The notes beneath the pieces were generated by a model, which was not told the DNA's origin, searched no databases, and was given only the letters and a program-made list of their open reading frames with translations. 61,861 nucleotides of DNA from contig JADKHF010000012.1 in the NCBI GenBank assembly GCA_016721865.1, positions 1 through 61,861 of the forward strand, given 5' to 3'. A program made the position numbers and the translations under genes. Below, piece by piece: positions 1-8,832 of the stretch (the stretch's first letter is position 1; the number at the start of each line of letters is the position of its first letter). The DNA is from Nitrosomonas sp. (GTDB lineage Bacteria; Pseudomonadota; Gammaproteobacteria; Burkholderiales; Nitrosomonadaceae).

Positions 1-182
1 ACATCCGTGGCGATCATCTGGCCGCCTTGCGGCAGTTTCTCCAGCAGTGGTTGCGCCAATAAGGTGTAGAGTTCACGTGCGTAAAATGCACAGGGAAGAA
101 AGCCAAACATGAGCCCACCCAGAATCCGTATCATTCTGGCACGCAATTCCACCAAGTGTGATAGGAATGAGCCTTCAAGCAT
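1..182 (-). CDS. tatC: Sec-independent protein translocase TatC, N-terminal part
   Basis: Only about the first 60 residues are inside the window; the gene runs off the left edge. It starts with MLEGSFLSHLVELRARMIR, the typical TatC start whose HLxELR motif precedes the first membrane helix. A hydrophobic stretch (roughly residues 21-33) is the first transmembrane segment, followed by a short loop with the conserved FxPPL-like region. TatC is the receptor for twin-arginine signal peptides in the inner membrane and acts with TatA and TatB. It lies 67 bp downstream of tatB on the same strand, as the last gene of the his-hinT-tat cluster. Identification is firm from N-terminal motif and context. 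Confidence 0.9.
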   Translation of the reverse strand, partial: MLEGSFLSHLVELRARMIRILGGLMFGFLPCAFYARELYTLLAQPLLEKLPQGGQMIATD

Positions 183-249
183 GGTGATCGTTGTGGAACG
201 GGTTACGTTGAATGAGCATCAAAAAACATCATTGTAGACAGGCGAACTG

Positions 250-642
250 CTATTTTTTCTCGTTATCAAGGGAGTTGTGCGGAGATTCATTGCTACCTGA
301 GACCGGTTGCTGGGATTCTTCATGAATCTGTGATGCGAACAAGTTTGCAGGCGGAGTATTTTCAATTCTGACATCAGCAGCGTTTGTTCTCAACTGATCA
401 ACACCTTGCTGCACTGAATCCTCAATGGATTGAACCGTTTCCTGCATGGAAGATTGCATTTTCTTCAGTTCCTCCATGCGCATTTCATTATGGATGTCAG
501 TTCTAACGCTATACACGAAATTTCGGCAGCGTCCGTATAAATTTCCCAATGTACGCGCTACGGTGGGTAATCGTTCAGGTCCAATCACGATCAATGCAAC
601 CATTGAAATAACCAGTAATTCCATAAAACTGATATCAAACAT
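250..642 (-). CDS. tatB: Sec-independent protein translocase TatB
   Basis: A 130-residue protein with one N-terminal transmembrane helix (about residues 7-20), the Gly-Pro hinge (IGPERLP) and then a long amphipathic helix. The hinge followed by ERLP is the TatB hallmark that separates it from TatA (FGTKKL). The rest is a polar, low-complexity tail, as usual in TatB. It forms the substrate receptor complex with TatC for folded twin-arginine precursor proteins. Gene order tatA-tatB-tatC and common orientation support one operon. Confidence 0.95.
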   Translation of the reverse strand: MFDISFMELLVISMVALIVIGPERLPTVARTLGNLYGRCRNFVYSVRTDIHNEMRMEELKKMQSSMQETVQSIEDSVQQGVDQLRTNAADVRIENTPPANLFASQIHEESQQPVSGSNESPHNSLDNEKK

Positions 643-727
643 GCTGTTTTGTCGCTTGCGGCTGTACTGATGAAATCATCGATCAGGTCTAAGTATTCCT
701 GGAAATTTCCCCAGGTTAATGAAATGT

Positions 728-1069
728 CTAAGTTCTGGTTTGCGTTTTTTCCTGGGTTTCTGTCTCCGTTATCGGACTGGTTGCGCCAGTTGACTGCGGT
801 GTGCTGAATTTGGTTTCGGTCGCTGATTTACTGTCCTTGAAGGTATTCGTCGCGGAAACTTCCTTGCTTGCCGTGACTTCTATCACAGATCCATTGATAG
901 GTGCTGATCGAGTTAGGGTATTTTCAGTTTCTGATTCTTTCATGCCTTCTTTGAATCCTTTTAAGGCGCTTCCCAGATCATTACCCAGATTGCGTAATTT
1001 CTTGGTACCGAATACCAGAACAACAATAACCAATACGATAATCCAATGCCAAATGCTGAATGTGCCCAT
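728..1069 (-). CDS. tatA: Sec-independent protein translocase TatA
   Basis: A 113-residue protein with a transmembrane helix at about residues 5-20 (IWHWIIVLVIVVLVFG), the FGTKKLRNLG hinge and an amphipathic helix (residues 22-45), then an acidic and threonine-rich tail. TatA oligomerises to form the transport passage for folded proteins in the Tat pathway. The tail is longer than in the shortest TatA proteins but is typical of betaproteobacteria. It sits 32 bp downstream of hinT, and a purine-rich AAAAGGAGAAAG ribosome binding site precedes the start. Confidence 0.95.
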   Translation of the reverse strand: MGTFSIWHWIIVLVIVVLVFGTKKLRNLGNDLGSALKGFKEGMKESETENTLTRSAPINGSVIEVTASKEVSATNTFKDSKSATETKFSTPQSTGATSPITETETQEKTQTRT

Positions 1070-1101
1070 TACTTTCTCCTTTTAAATGAAACAGTGCTGG
1101 C

Positions 1102-1452
1102 CTAATCGTGATGAATCATTCCAGGTAGGCGTTCCCGGCCACCGATGATATGGAAGTGCAAATGAAATACTTCCTGTCCGCCTACACGACCGGTATTGAT
1201 GATGGTGCGGAAACCATCTTCGCAACCTTGTTCCTTGGCCAATTGTGGCGCTAATAATAGCATTTTACCTAATAAACTCCGATGACTATCTTGAGCATCA
1301 GCGAGTGAATCAATATGCAATTTTGGGATTATCAACAAATGGACAGGTGCAGCGGGATTGATGTCATTAAATGCAATAATTTCTTCATCTTCATAGATTT
1401 TATTAGAAGGAATTTCTCTTCTTGCAATTTTGCAAAAAATACAATTATCCAT
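1102..1452 (-). CDS. hinT: HIT-family purine nucleoside phosphoramidase (HinT-like)
   Basis: A 116-residue histidine-triad protein of normal full length. The N-terminal CxxC-like CIFCKI start and the C-terminal triad VFHLHFHIIGG (HxHxH) are both present. The middle histidine of the triad is the nucleophile that hydrolyses adenosine phosphoramidates and related nucleotides. In many betaproteobacteria the gene sits between hisE and tatA exactly as here. It is probably transcribed with the his genes. Its physiological substrate cannot be told from sequence. Confidence 0.92.
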   Translation of the reverse strand: MDNCIFCKIARREIPSNKIYEDEEIIAFNDINPAAPVHLLIIPKLHIDSLADAQDSHRSLLGKMLLLAPQLAKEQGCEDGFRTIINTGRVGGQEVFHLHFHIIGGRERLPGMIHHD

Positions 1453-1455
1453 GTT

Positions 1456-1781
1456 TTAGTCCGTTGTTCGTGATGCTTTTCTTGTATGCCGGATACACCT
1501 TCACGTCTTTCTAGTTCTTTCAATACATCATCAGGCGTAAGTCCATGGTAGGCGAGTAATACTAAGCAATGAAACCACAAATCTGTCGTCTCATAAATAA
1601 CCTGTTCGGCATTTCCATCTTTCGAAGCCATCAATGTTTCTGCAGATTCTTCCGCAATTTTCTTGAGTATTTTATCCTGCCCGCCATGAAGCAGCCTGGA
1701 TACGTATGAGTCGCTTGCGTCGGCCGACTTGCGTGATTCAATGGTTTCTGCCAGCCGGTGAAGAACAGTTGTGTCAGTCAT
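1456..1781 (-). CDS. hisE: Phosphoribosyl-ATP pyrophosphatase, frameshifted near the C terminus
   Basis: HisE hydrolyses phosphoribosyl-ATP to phosphoribosyl-AMP, the second step of histidine synthesis. Residues 1-95 are intact, with the EESAE metal-binding motif and the ELERREGVSGIQEK tail. Read literally, the frame runs on for ~40 foreign residues and ends at 1332 inside hinT. Adding one G at about position 1476 gives an ordinary ending (EKASRTTD and a TAA at 1456-1458) just before hinT, the usual HisE length. I therefore take the long overlap as a one-base deletion artefact. The start overlaps the hisI stop as ATGA, suggesting translational coupling. Confidence 0.88.
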
Positions 1782-2167
1782 TTATTGTAGATTTCTTTCG
1801 GATCTTTAATAACGGGAGCTGCGATGATCCACTCATTACCTTCGAGTTTCTGGAAGAAACAATTGTGTCTGCCGGTATGGCAGGCAATCCCTCCAACCTG
1901 TTCCACGATGAGAAGCAGAACATCTTCATCACAATCCAAATAGATGTCTTTTATTTTTTGAATGTGGCCGGATTCTTCACCTTTATGCCAAAGTTTCTTG
2001 CGGGAACGTGACCAATATACAGCTTCACGTTTTTCTACCGTCAGCTTGAGCGCATCCCGGTTCATCCACGCAACCATAAGAATTTTGCCACTGTCAGCTT
2101 CCTGAGCGATCACTGGTATCAGTCCATCTTCAGACCAGTTGATTTTGCTAAGCCAGGTATCAGGCAT
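1778..2167 (-). CDS. hisI: Phosphoribosyl-AMP cyclohydrolase
   Basis: A 129-residue single-domain HisI, separate from HisE as usual in betaproteobacteria. It opens the adenine ring of phosphoribosyl-AMP (third step of the pathway). Visible signatures are the VAWMNRDAL segment, the YWSRSRKKLWHKGEESGH core, the metal-binding DCDED cluster and the zinc-binding C-x6-7-C region GGIACHTGRHNCFF. The length is complete. It is followed by hisE with a 4-base overlap and preceded by hisF 55 bp upstream. Confidence 0.96.
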   Translation of the reverse strand: MPDTWLSKINWSEDGLIPVIAQEADSGKILMVAWMNRDALKLTVEKREAVYWSRSRKKLWHKGEESGHIQKIKDIYLDCDEDVLLLIVEQVGGIACHTGRHNCFFQKLEGNEWIIAAPVIKDPKEIYNK

Positions 2168-2222
2168 AAATAAATTAGAACTTTTTAGAGTTAAGTTACA
2201 AATTCCGCCAACGAGTTTAACA

Positions 2223-2996
2223 TTATAATCTTACTTCAATACCATGCTGTGCCATATACTGTTTTGCCTGTTGTACTGTAAATTCACCATAGTGAAAGAT
2301 ACTTGCTGCTAAAACGGCATCCGCATGTCCTTGCAGAATGCCTTCAACCAAATGATCTAGATTTCCAACACCGCCACTGGCAATAACCGGTATATCAATC
2401 GCATCTGAAACAGCGCGGGTCAAGGCAATATCAAAACCGTTACGTGTGCCATCTCTATCCATGCTGGTAAGTAAAATTTCACCGGCTCCAAGGGATTGCA
2501 TTTTTTTCGCCCATTCGACGGCATCAATGCCGGTTGCTTTACGTCCGCCATGGGTAAAAACCTCCCAGCGCGGTGAATCATCGGCTGAGCTGACCTGCTT
2601 GGCATCAATTGCTACTACAATGCATTGAGAGCCGTAATGATCGGAAGCATCGGCTACCAGCTGAGGATTCAACACTGCCGATGTGTTGATGCTGACTTTA
2701 TCAGCACCGGCATTTAATAAACGGCGAACATCTTCTATCTGACGCACACCGCCACCAACAGTTAAGGGAATGAATACTTGTGCGGCGACATCCTCAATGA
2801 TATGCAGAATCAGGTCACGATTATCAGAACTGGCAGTGATGTCCAGAAAAGTCAGTTCATCTGCGCCTTGTTCATCATAGCGGCGTGAAATTTCCACCGG
2901 ATCACCCGCGTCACGTAATTCAACAAAGTTAACACCTTTAACAACACGTCCATTGGTTACATCCAGACATGGAATAATACGTTTAGCGAGGCTCAT
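2223..2996 (-). CDS. hisF: Imidazole glycerol phosphate synthase, cyclase subunit
   Basis: A 257-residue (beta-alpha)8 barrel. The start was set at the MSLAKRIIPCLDV methionine, because a further upstream ATG (at 3059) would add 21 non-homologous residues. The catalytic aspartates are in IIPCLDV (strand 1) and LLTSMDRDG (strand 5); the phosphate-binding loops are VGGGVR and IASGGVG. HisF uses ammonia from HisH to close the imidazole ring and release AICAR. It follows hisA by ~70 bp; hisH, hisA and hisF are adjacent, in line with the HisHF complex. Confidence 0.97.
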   Translation of the reverse strand: MSLAKRIIPCLDVTNGRVVKGVNFVELRDAGDPVEISRRYDEQGADELTFLDITASSDNRDLILHIIEDVAAQVFIPLTVGGGVRQIEDVRRLLNAGADKVSINTSAVLNPQLVADASDHYGSQCIVVAIDAKQVSSADDSPRWEVFTHGGRKATGIDAVEWAKKMQSLGAGEILLTSMDRDGTRNGFDIALTRAVSDAIDIPVIASGGVGNLDHLVEGILQGHADAVLAASIFHYGEFTVQQAKQYMAQHGIEVRL

Positions 2997-3068
2997 CAGT
3001 TTTAAAAGCCGGTTGTGAGAATAAAGGGGAAAATGAATTGTGCTGGTATTTAATTGCAAGGGCTTATT

Positions 3069-3824
3069 TTATGGAATACCGTTACTCTTACTCAGTTTGT
3101 CAGCCAGTATCTGGGCTTCCTTGAAATCCAGCGAGCCTTCATAGATAGCGCGTCCGGTAATAGCGCCGATAATGCCCTCTGATTCAATTTCGCATAGTGT
3201 ATGGACATCATCGATATTGGTAATTCCACCGCTGGCAATGATCGGTATGGTCAATTTTCTGGCCAGTTCAACCGTGGACTTGGCGTTGATGCCACTGAGC
3301 ATGCCATCTCTGCCGATATCTGTGTAAATAATTGCTTCTACGCCGTAACCTTCAAATTTTCTCGCCAGATCCACCACGTCATGTCCGGTTATTTTAGACC
3401 AGCCATCGACAGCAACCTTGCCATCCTTTGCATCCAGTCCAACCATAATCTGGCCTGGGAAAGCATTGCAGGCATCCTGCAAGAAACCTGGAATCTTAAT
3501 GGCTGCAGTGCCAATAATGATGTAGGTGATACCATTGTCCAGATAACGTTCAATCGTATCAAGATCACGAATACCGCCACCCAGTTGAATTGGAATCTGG
3601 TTATCGATAACTTGCACAATTTCACGTATTGCCGCTTCATTTCTGGGTTTTCCGGCAAACGCACCGTTTAAATCGACAAGATGAAGTCTCCTTGCACCTT
3701 GACTTAACCAATGTGTTGCCATCTCGCTAGGCTCTTTGGAAAATACGGTTGCATCTTCCATGACTCCTTGTTTGAGTCGAACACAGTGTCCATCTTTGAG
3801 ATCTATCGCAGGAATAATCAGCAT
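3069..3824 (-). CDS. hisA: ProFAR isomerase (HisA)
   Basis: A 251-residue (beta-alpha)8-barrel isomerase that converts ProFAR to PRFAR by an Amadori rearrangement. Visible residues are the first catalytic aspartate in IPAIDLKDGHCVRL, the phosphate-binding QLGGGIRD, the second catalytic aspartate in IIYTDIGRDGMLSG, and the C-terminal IASGGI phosphate loop. Length and motifs are complete and uninterrupted. It lies between hisH (33 bp upstream) and hisF, all leftward. Confidence 0.97.
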   Translation of the reverse strand: MLIIPAIDLKDGHCVRLKQGVMEDATVFSKEPSEMATHWLSQGARRLHLVDLNGAFAGKPRNEAAIREIVQVIDNQIPIQLGGGIRDLDTIERYLDNGITYIIIGTAAIKIPGFLQDACNAFPGQIMVGLDAKDGKVAVDGWSKITGHDVVDLARKFEGYGVEAIIYTDIGRDGMLSGINAKSTVELARKLTIPIIASGGITNIDDVHTLCEIESEGIIGAITGRAIYEGSLDFKEAQILADKLSKSNGIP

Positions 3825-3857
3825 GGCTTAATCAGAGTTAATAGTTGATTAATAGAG

Positions 3858-4524
3858 TCAATTTATTACTTTCTGGTTTTGGAAATGGGGCGTCCATTTG
3901 GCAAAATTACTTAATAAGGTTAATCCTGCCAATTGGCTTTTTTCTGGATGGAACTGTACGGCAAAAATATTATTTTTTGTCACGGCGCAAGTAAATGGGA
4001 ATGGATAATTACTTCGTGCTGCGATTGATGCGGAATCAGTGGTCTCGACATAATAACTGTGCACGAAATAAAAACGCGCATCTTCTGCGATACCTTCCCA
4101 TAAAGGGTGTTTGATAGCCTGATAAACTTGATTCCAGCCCATATGCGGTACTTTAAGTTTTTGTCCGTCTGTTTGTTGTCATGCCTGTGGCAGGAAAATG
4201 CACAACCTTGCCAGGCAGGATATTTAAACCTTTCACATGTCCTTCCTCACTTTCTTCAAACAACATTTGTAAGCCGATACAGATGCCAAGAAACGGTTTG
4301 TGAACAGCTGCTTCCATGACGGCTTCACGTAATCCACGAATTTCCAGCTCATGCATACAATTGCGCATGGCGCCTTGTCCTGGTACGATTACACGTTTTG
4401 CTTTCCGTACAATATCCGGGTCGCTGGTGACTGCAATCGAGGCCGCCGGTGCAACATGTTCAAGCGCTTTATGTACGGAACGCAAGTTTCCCATTCCATA
4501 ATCAATAATTGCGATATCAGTCAT
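3858..4524 (-). CDS. hisH: Imidazole glycerol phosphate synthase, glutaminase subunit, with one frameshift
   Basis: HisH is the class I glutamine amidotransferase subunit that feeds ammonia to HisF. The N-terminal part (4153-4524) has the IIDYGMGN start, the oxyanion VPGQGA loop and the nucleophile cysteine in LGICIGLQML. The C-terminal part (3858-4142) has PHMGWNQ, the FVHSYY strand and the HPE catalytic histidine-glutamate (VQFHPEKS). The two parts are out of frame; the frame KLKVPHMGW resumes immediately, so the break lies at about 4165-4180 within an ACAACAAACAG run. All catalytic residues survive, which suggests a sequence indel rather than a decayed gene. Confidence 0.92.
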
Positions 4525-4550
4525 ACAGTAATGTAGTTAAACAAGGTTGC

Positions 4551-5138
4551 TTATAAAGTGCCTTTGGTGGATGGAATAATCCCGGTTGCTGCTGGGTCAT
4601 GTTCTATAGCCATGCGCAACGCACGACCAAACGCTTTAAACACGGTTTCAGCCTGATGGTGCGCATTCTTTCCGGATAAATTGTCGATATGCAGCGTTAT
4701 CAAGCCATGATTAATGAATCCCTGGAAAAATTCATGGATGAGATCGACATCAAAATCACCAATATGTGCCCGGACAAAATCAACATTGAATACCAAACCT
4801 GGACGCCCGGAAAGATCTATAACTACACGTGATAACGCCTCATCGAGCGGTACGTAAGCATGGCCATAGCGGCACAGTCCTTTTTTGTCACCCGCCGTTT
4901 TGGCAAAGGCTTGCCCAAAAGTAATACCAATATCTTCAACAGTGTGATGTGCATCGATATGTAAATCACCTTTGGCAGTGATTTCAAGATCTATCATGCC
5001 ATGACGAGCAATTTGGTCGAGCATGTGATCCAGAAAAGGCACGCCTGTATTCAGATCAGATTGACCTGTTCCATCCAGATTCAGATTGAGGCTAATCTGA
5101 GTTTCCAGCGTATTTCGTAAGACTTGTGCCCGGCGCAT
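4551..5138 (-). CDS. hisB: Imidazoleglycerol-phosphate dehydratase
   Basis: A 195-residue monofunctional HisB, without the N-terminal phosphatase domain found in enterobacteria. It dehydrates imidazoleglycerol phosphate to imidazoleacetol phosphate. The two manganese-binding repeats are visible as DAHHTVEDIG and the later GKNAHHQAETVFKAFGRAL. The conserved GVPFLDHMLDQ substrate loop is also present. The gene is uninterrupted, between hisC (41 bp upstream) and hisH. Confidence 0.97.
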   Translation of the reverse strand: MRRAQVLRNTLETQISLNLNLDGTGQSDLNTGVPFLDHMLDQIARHGMIDLEITAKGDLHIDAHHTVEDIGITFGQAFAKTAGDKKGLCRYGHAYVPLDEALSRVVIDLSGRPGLVFNVDFVRAHIGDFDVDLIHEFFQGFINHGLITLHIDNLSGKNAHHQAETVFKAFGRALRMAIEHDPAATGIIPSTKGTL

Positions 5139-5179
5139 AGAATAAAATCTTTGATTAATACAAGGAAATTGAGTGGATT

Positions 5180-6268
5180 TTAAACTGATTCACTCAGTAT
5201 GGTGTGTAATGTTGCGCAAAATTGTGAGTTTTCATCGGGCGTGCCTATCGTTACACGCAAACAATTTTCTAATAAGGGATGTGTTCCATCAAGATTCTTT
5301 ATAAGTATCTTGCGTTGCTTAAGCGCCTGAAAGATTTGGCTGGCTGCGCGGACACGAAATAAAATAAAATTAGCATCCGAAGGATACACCGCAATATTAT
5401 TATTCATTGTACCAAGAAATGTTCTCATTTTTTCGCGTTCTGACTTGATCGCTTCCGCTTGTTCCGATAATACTGCGGTATGGTGCAATACTTTCTCTGC
5501 AATTAATTGTGTCATTATGCCAATATTATAAGGCAAACGCACCTTTTCCAGTTGCACTAACCATTCAGGCTGGCCGATTAATAGCCCCAATCTTAAGCCG
5601 GCCAATCCTGACTTGGACAGTGTACGCATTAACAATAAATTGGGGTGCTGGGTTAGTTTATCGATAAAGCTTGCATCAGCAAATGCATGGTAGGCTTCAT
5701 CGACAACAACAATACCAGAAGTTGCCTGAATGATGCTTAAAATCGCTTCGGGGTCAAATAAATTTCCGGTTGGATTGTTAGGGTAGGCCAGGAAAATGAC
5801 AGCAGGTTTATGTTCTGCAATTGCAGCTAACATGGTTCCCAGATCAAGCGAGAAATCTTTTTGTAAAGGTATTCCAAAATATTGAATGTTTGCGAATGCG
5901 GCGATCATCCGGAACATGACAAATGCAGGTTCAACACTCATTAATACCGCACCAGGCCTAGCTAGTGCCATGGCGATGATCTGGATGATTTCATCCGATC
6001 CATTACCCAGCAGGATATCCATATCTTCCGGAATGGCCAAAGCCTGACGTAACGTTGCTTTAAGTGAGCTGGCGCTTGCATCGGGATAACGATTTACCGG
6101 GGCATTTGTCGTTAATTGAGCAATTTCGTCCCGTAATACAGACGGCAAAGGATAGGGGTTTTCCATGGCATCCAGTTTGATCATGCCTGTTGCAAGGGGC
6201 ACATGATAAGCGGAAAGCGCGAGAATTTCCGGACGGATAATTTGATCGGGGTGATATAAGTTAGGCAT
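5180..6268 (-). CDS. hisC: Histidinol-phosphate aminotransferase
   Basis: A 362-residue class I/II PLP-dependent aminotransferase that converts imidazoleacetol phosphate to histidinol phosphate. The lysine that binds PLP is in RTLSKSGLAGLRLG; the aspartate and tyrosine of VVDEAYHAF and the LGNGSDEII substrate region are present. The frame is open upstream to 6364, but the start at 6268 (MPNLYHPDQIIRPEILAL) fits HisC length and homology better. It is the first gene of the leftward his cluster seen here; hisG and hisD are not next to it. A MITE-like element lies ~390 bp upstream. Confidence 0.96.
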   Translation of the reverse strand: MPNLYHPDQIIRPEILALSAYHVPLATGMIKLDAMENPYPLPSVLRDEIAQLTTNAPVNRYPDASASSLKATLRQALAIPEDMDILLGNGSDEIIQIIAMALARPGAVLMSVEPAFVMFRMIAAFANIQYFGIPLQKDFSLDLGTMLAAIAEHKPAVIFLAYPNNPTGNLFDPEAILSIIQATSGIVVVDEAYHAFADASFIDKLTQHPNLLLMRTLSKSGLAGLRLGLLIGQPEWLVQLEKVRLPYNIGIMTQLIAEKVLHHTAVLSEQAEAIKSEREKMRTFLGTMNNNIAVYPSDANFILFRVRAASQIFQALKQRKILIKNLDGTHPLLENCLRVTIGTPDENSQFCATLHTILSESV

Positions 6269-6660
6269 AGCTGTATATTTTAACTCAATACAGAGTTGAA
6301 AGAGCAAATTGTCAGTTGGAAGATATACACCAAGGTGATTGTAATCTCTTCCGGAAAATTCCATTCTTTGATCAGATACATGTCAATCTACATGCCAATC
6401 GCATCATGAGTAATGTCAAAAATCTGTAATTGGAGTGAGTATGCATTCTGTTCCGGATAGCGAGTATCCAAATCATTTGGATAAGAGAATTCTTTGAGAT
6501 AGGTGTGTGAAGATTTAGTGTTCGCTCAATTCTGCCTGTTTTGAGCTTCTGCACAGTAAGAAATTCTCGGTGAAGAGCAATGGCCAGAAACATGAGGAAA
6601 ATTTAATCTCTACGGGTTCAATTCTCCGCTGCTTGCGGTGGGATGCCCGATCAAAATATT
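6269..6660. other. Intergenic stretch upstream of hisC
   Basis: No convincing gene. Several short frames are open but have no family signature. This must hold the hisC promoter, though no clear -35/-10 pair was recognised. A small hairpin (CCGC, five-base loop, GCGG) lies at about 6627-6640 after GGGTTCAATTCT, resembling a dispersed palindromic repeat. The right border is a MITE-like element. Confidence 0.5.
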
Positions 6661-6807
6661 TATAGGGCCTCTGAAAATTCAAAGTTCTAAACAAAACGAG
6701 GCATGAACAAAAAATGGTGACGCAGCATATGTCTGATATGTAAGGAAACATTTTCTGCGAGCAACAAAGTGTTATGGCGAAATTTGAATTTTTAGAGATG
6801 CCCTATA
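6661..6807 (-). mobile_element. MITE-like element, family A, copy 1 (~147 bp)
   Basis: This segment has imperfect terminal inverted repeats: the left end reads TATAGGGCCTCTGAAAATTC and the reverse complement of the right end reads TATAGGGCATCTCTAAAAAT. An almost full-length second copy in opposite orientation lies at 47839-47986, sharing the core ATATGCTGCGTCACCATTTT and CCTCGTTTTGTTTAGAAC. A single end is at 31622-31671. No transposase frame is inside. Size, inverted ends and dispersal fit a non-autonomous miniature element mobilised by an IS transposase not in the window. Its right end overlaps and supplies the stop codon of the midA-like gene. Confidence 0.78.
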
Positions 6808-7984
6808 ATAAACGGCTCATATCTCCAGCACTAAACCCGATGAGGGGTTCAGAAAAATCTTTTCCAAAAGCAATGACCTTAAACAGTTCACCCATTTCAG
6901 CAGGGCTGATCAGTTTTTGCAATTGACTGGATTGTGGCAAAAAGCTGCTCGTGTCTTCTGCGGGTGTTTGCGCGAGGATTCCGGTAATGCCGCAATTAAT
7001 CAAAAAATAAGCTTGGGTGGTATAGCCTAGAAGCGCTAATCCGCTATCTTCCGCAGCCTGAGTAACTGCACTGAAATCAACATGACTGGTGATATCCTGC
7101 AGGCCGGGCAGGTAAAACGGATCATCGTGTGCATGATGCCGGTAGGGACATCAGAGTGCCTTGATTGCGCTGGGGATGATAGTACTCGCTAAGACCAAAA
7201 CCATAGTCAACCAATAGAATGACTCCCTGTTGTAAGAGGTTTGTCAGACTGCGCATAAAGTGACCACGGTAGATTGATTTCTGAAATAGGAAAAGACTAA
7301 GTGATTGTCCGGATTGATCTGAGGCGTTAACTGGCTGGCAATATGCCTGAGTTCTGCATTATTGATAGGACGATCTTGCCAGGCAAATTGATGGTTTTCC
7401 CATGTAACACCGCGCTCAAAAAGCTCGTTATTACGCCATGTCACAATATGGACGGGCATTGCATCCAGCACTTCATTGGCAAGAATGGTGCCAGTAAATT
7501 GAGCGGGTAATTGCTCCAGCCATTCAATTGCCTGCACAAGGTGCGGCGCTTTATTGGCAAACAGCGTTTGCTGCCGTTGCCGTAGCTCGGCACTGACTTC
7601 CAGAATAAAATATTTTCCGGGTAAAGCATCGGATTTTTCCAGTTCGAGCAGCAAGTCCAGTGCCAGTTTGCCGGATCCGGCACCGAATTCAAGAATGTCG
7701 GCGTGTTTCATTTGCCGGGAAATTTGTAGAACCTGTTGTGCCAGTGTGCGGCCAAACAGCGAAGAAATTTCCGGTGCGGTGACAAAATCACCCGCGCTGC
7801 CCAGTTTGGTTGCTCCGCTACTGTAATAACCCAGTCCCGGTGCATACAATGCCAGATTCATAAACTGCTCGAATGGAATCCAGCCACCCGCTGCATGAAT
7901 CATATCGCGAATTAGTGTTTGTAAAGTGTGACTGTGAGCCAGTGCGATTTCACTGGCAGGCGGCAAAGTGGCATGTAAAGACAT
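6803..7984 (-). CDS. MidA/NDUFAF7-type SAM-dependent methyltransferase, two frameshifts
   Basis: This DUF185-family class I methyltransferase is related to NDUFAF7/MidA, the arginine methyltransferase needed for complex I assembly in eukaryotes; the bacterial substrate is uncertain. Start chosen at MSLHATLPPAS (7984). Motifs in order: the FMNLALYAPGLGYYSSG entry, DFVTAPEISSLFG, the SAM-binding LEFGAGSGKLA, ILANEVLDAMPV, then DYGFGLSEYYHPQRNQGTLM, DPFYLPGLQDITSHVDF and a C-terminal GYTTQAYFLINCGI. The frame breaks at about 7250 and 7145; both are repaired by small indels. The stop TAG at 6803-6805 lies in the end of the MITE-like element, so the last residues may differ from the ancestral gene. 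Confidence 0.86.
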
Positions 7985-8068
7985 AAGCAAGAATATTTCT
8001 TTGTGGTAAATTGCAAAAGTTGTCAACGAATCGCGGCATAGTTTAGCAGCACTTTGAAGGAGGCGTAT

Positions 8069-8809
8069 GTGCAAGGAAAAGTGATATTGGTTACCGGAGG
8101 TGCAAAGCGAGTCGGAGCCGCCATCTGCCGCAGGCTGCATGCACAAGGTGCCAGATTGGTTGTGCATTACCGTTCTTCACTCAATGAAGCAAAAGCGCTG
8201 TGCGATGAATTAACTCAGAAACGTTCCGATTCAGTGGCTTTGGTGCAGGCAGATCTGCTAGACACAGAATTATTGCCCGAATTGATCGAAAAGGCAGCCA
8301 ACCGGTTTGGGCAACTGGATGTGTTGATTAACAACGCTTCCAGCTTTTTTCCGACACTACTTCAGCAATGCACGCTGGAAGATTGGGAGGATCTGGTTGG
8401 CAGCAATCTGCGGGCGCCCCTTTTTTTATCCCAGGCAGCAGCTCCTTATCTGAAAGCGCAACGCGGTAGTATCGTGAATATTGTGGATATCCATACCGAG
8501 CGGCCATTAAAGAATTATGTGATCTACAATGCTGCCAAAGGCGGGCTATTATCACTGACCAAGTCGCTGGCTGTGGAATTGGCGCCAGAAGTGCGTGTCA
8601 ATGGCGTTTCTCCAGGGCCGATTTTATGGCCGGAAGATGGAGAATGGGCCGACGAAGCGGCGCGCAAGCATATTATTTCCGGTACATTGCTCAAACGCTG
8701 CGGGGAACCGGATGATATTGCCAAAACAGTACAGTTTCTGATTGCCGATGCGCCTTATATCACCGGGCAGATTATTGCGGTAGATGGCGGACGGAGTATT
8801 CATTTATGA
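8069..8809 (+). CDS. Pteridine reductase (short-chain dehydrogenase)
   Basis: An SDR-family NADPH-dependent reductase of the pteridine reductase/FolM type, which reduces dihydro- or dihydromonapterin-like substrates. Motifs: TGGAKRVG cofactor loop with the arginine typical of pteridine reductases, NNASSFFPT, the catalytic Tyr-Lys pair in YNAAKGG, and SPGPILWPE after strand 6. A TTG at 8054 keeps the frame open, but an AAGGAGG ribosome binding site at 8057-8063 sits five bases before a GTG at 8069, so GTG is the likely start (protein begins MQGKVILVTGG). It is transcribed divergently from the midA-like gene, with 84 bp between starts. Confidence 0.9.
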   Translation: MQGKVILVTGGAKRVGAAICRRLHAQGARLVVHYRSSLNEAKALCDELTQKRSDSVALVQADLLDTELLPELIEKAANRFGQLDVLINNASSFFPTLLQQCTLEDWEDLVGSNLRAPLFLSQAAAPYLKAQRGSIVNIVDIHTERPLKNYVIYNAAKGGLLSLTKSLAVELAPEVRVNGVSPGPILWPEDGEWADEAARKHIISGTLLKRCGEPDDIAKTVQFLIADAPYITGQIIAVDGGRSIHL

Positions 8810-8832
8810 TTATTGGGATATATTTTGACCAA

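Noticed and set aside
1332..1455. A 40-residue C-terminal extension of HisE overlapping hinT
   Set aside because: One G at ~1476 gives the standard HisE ending and a stop just before hinT; the extension has no family likeness.
6605..6660. A tRNA T-arm-like sequence (GGGTTCAATTCT) suggesting a tRNA fragment or att site
   Set aside because: No acceptor, D or anticodon arms fit around it and no CCA end or integrase is present; more likely a short palindromic repeat.
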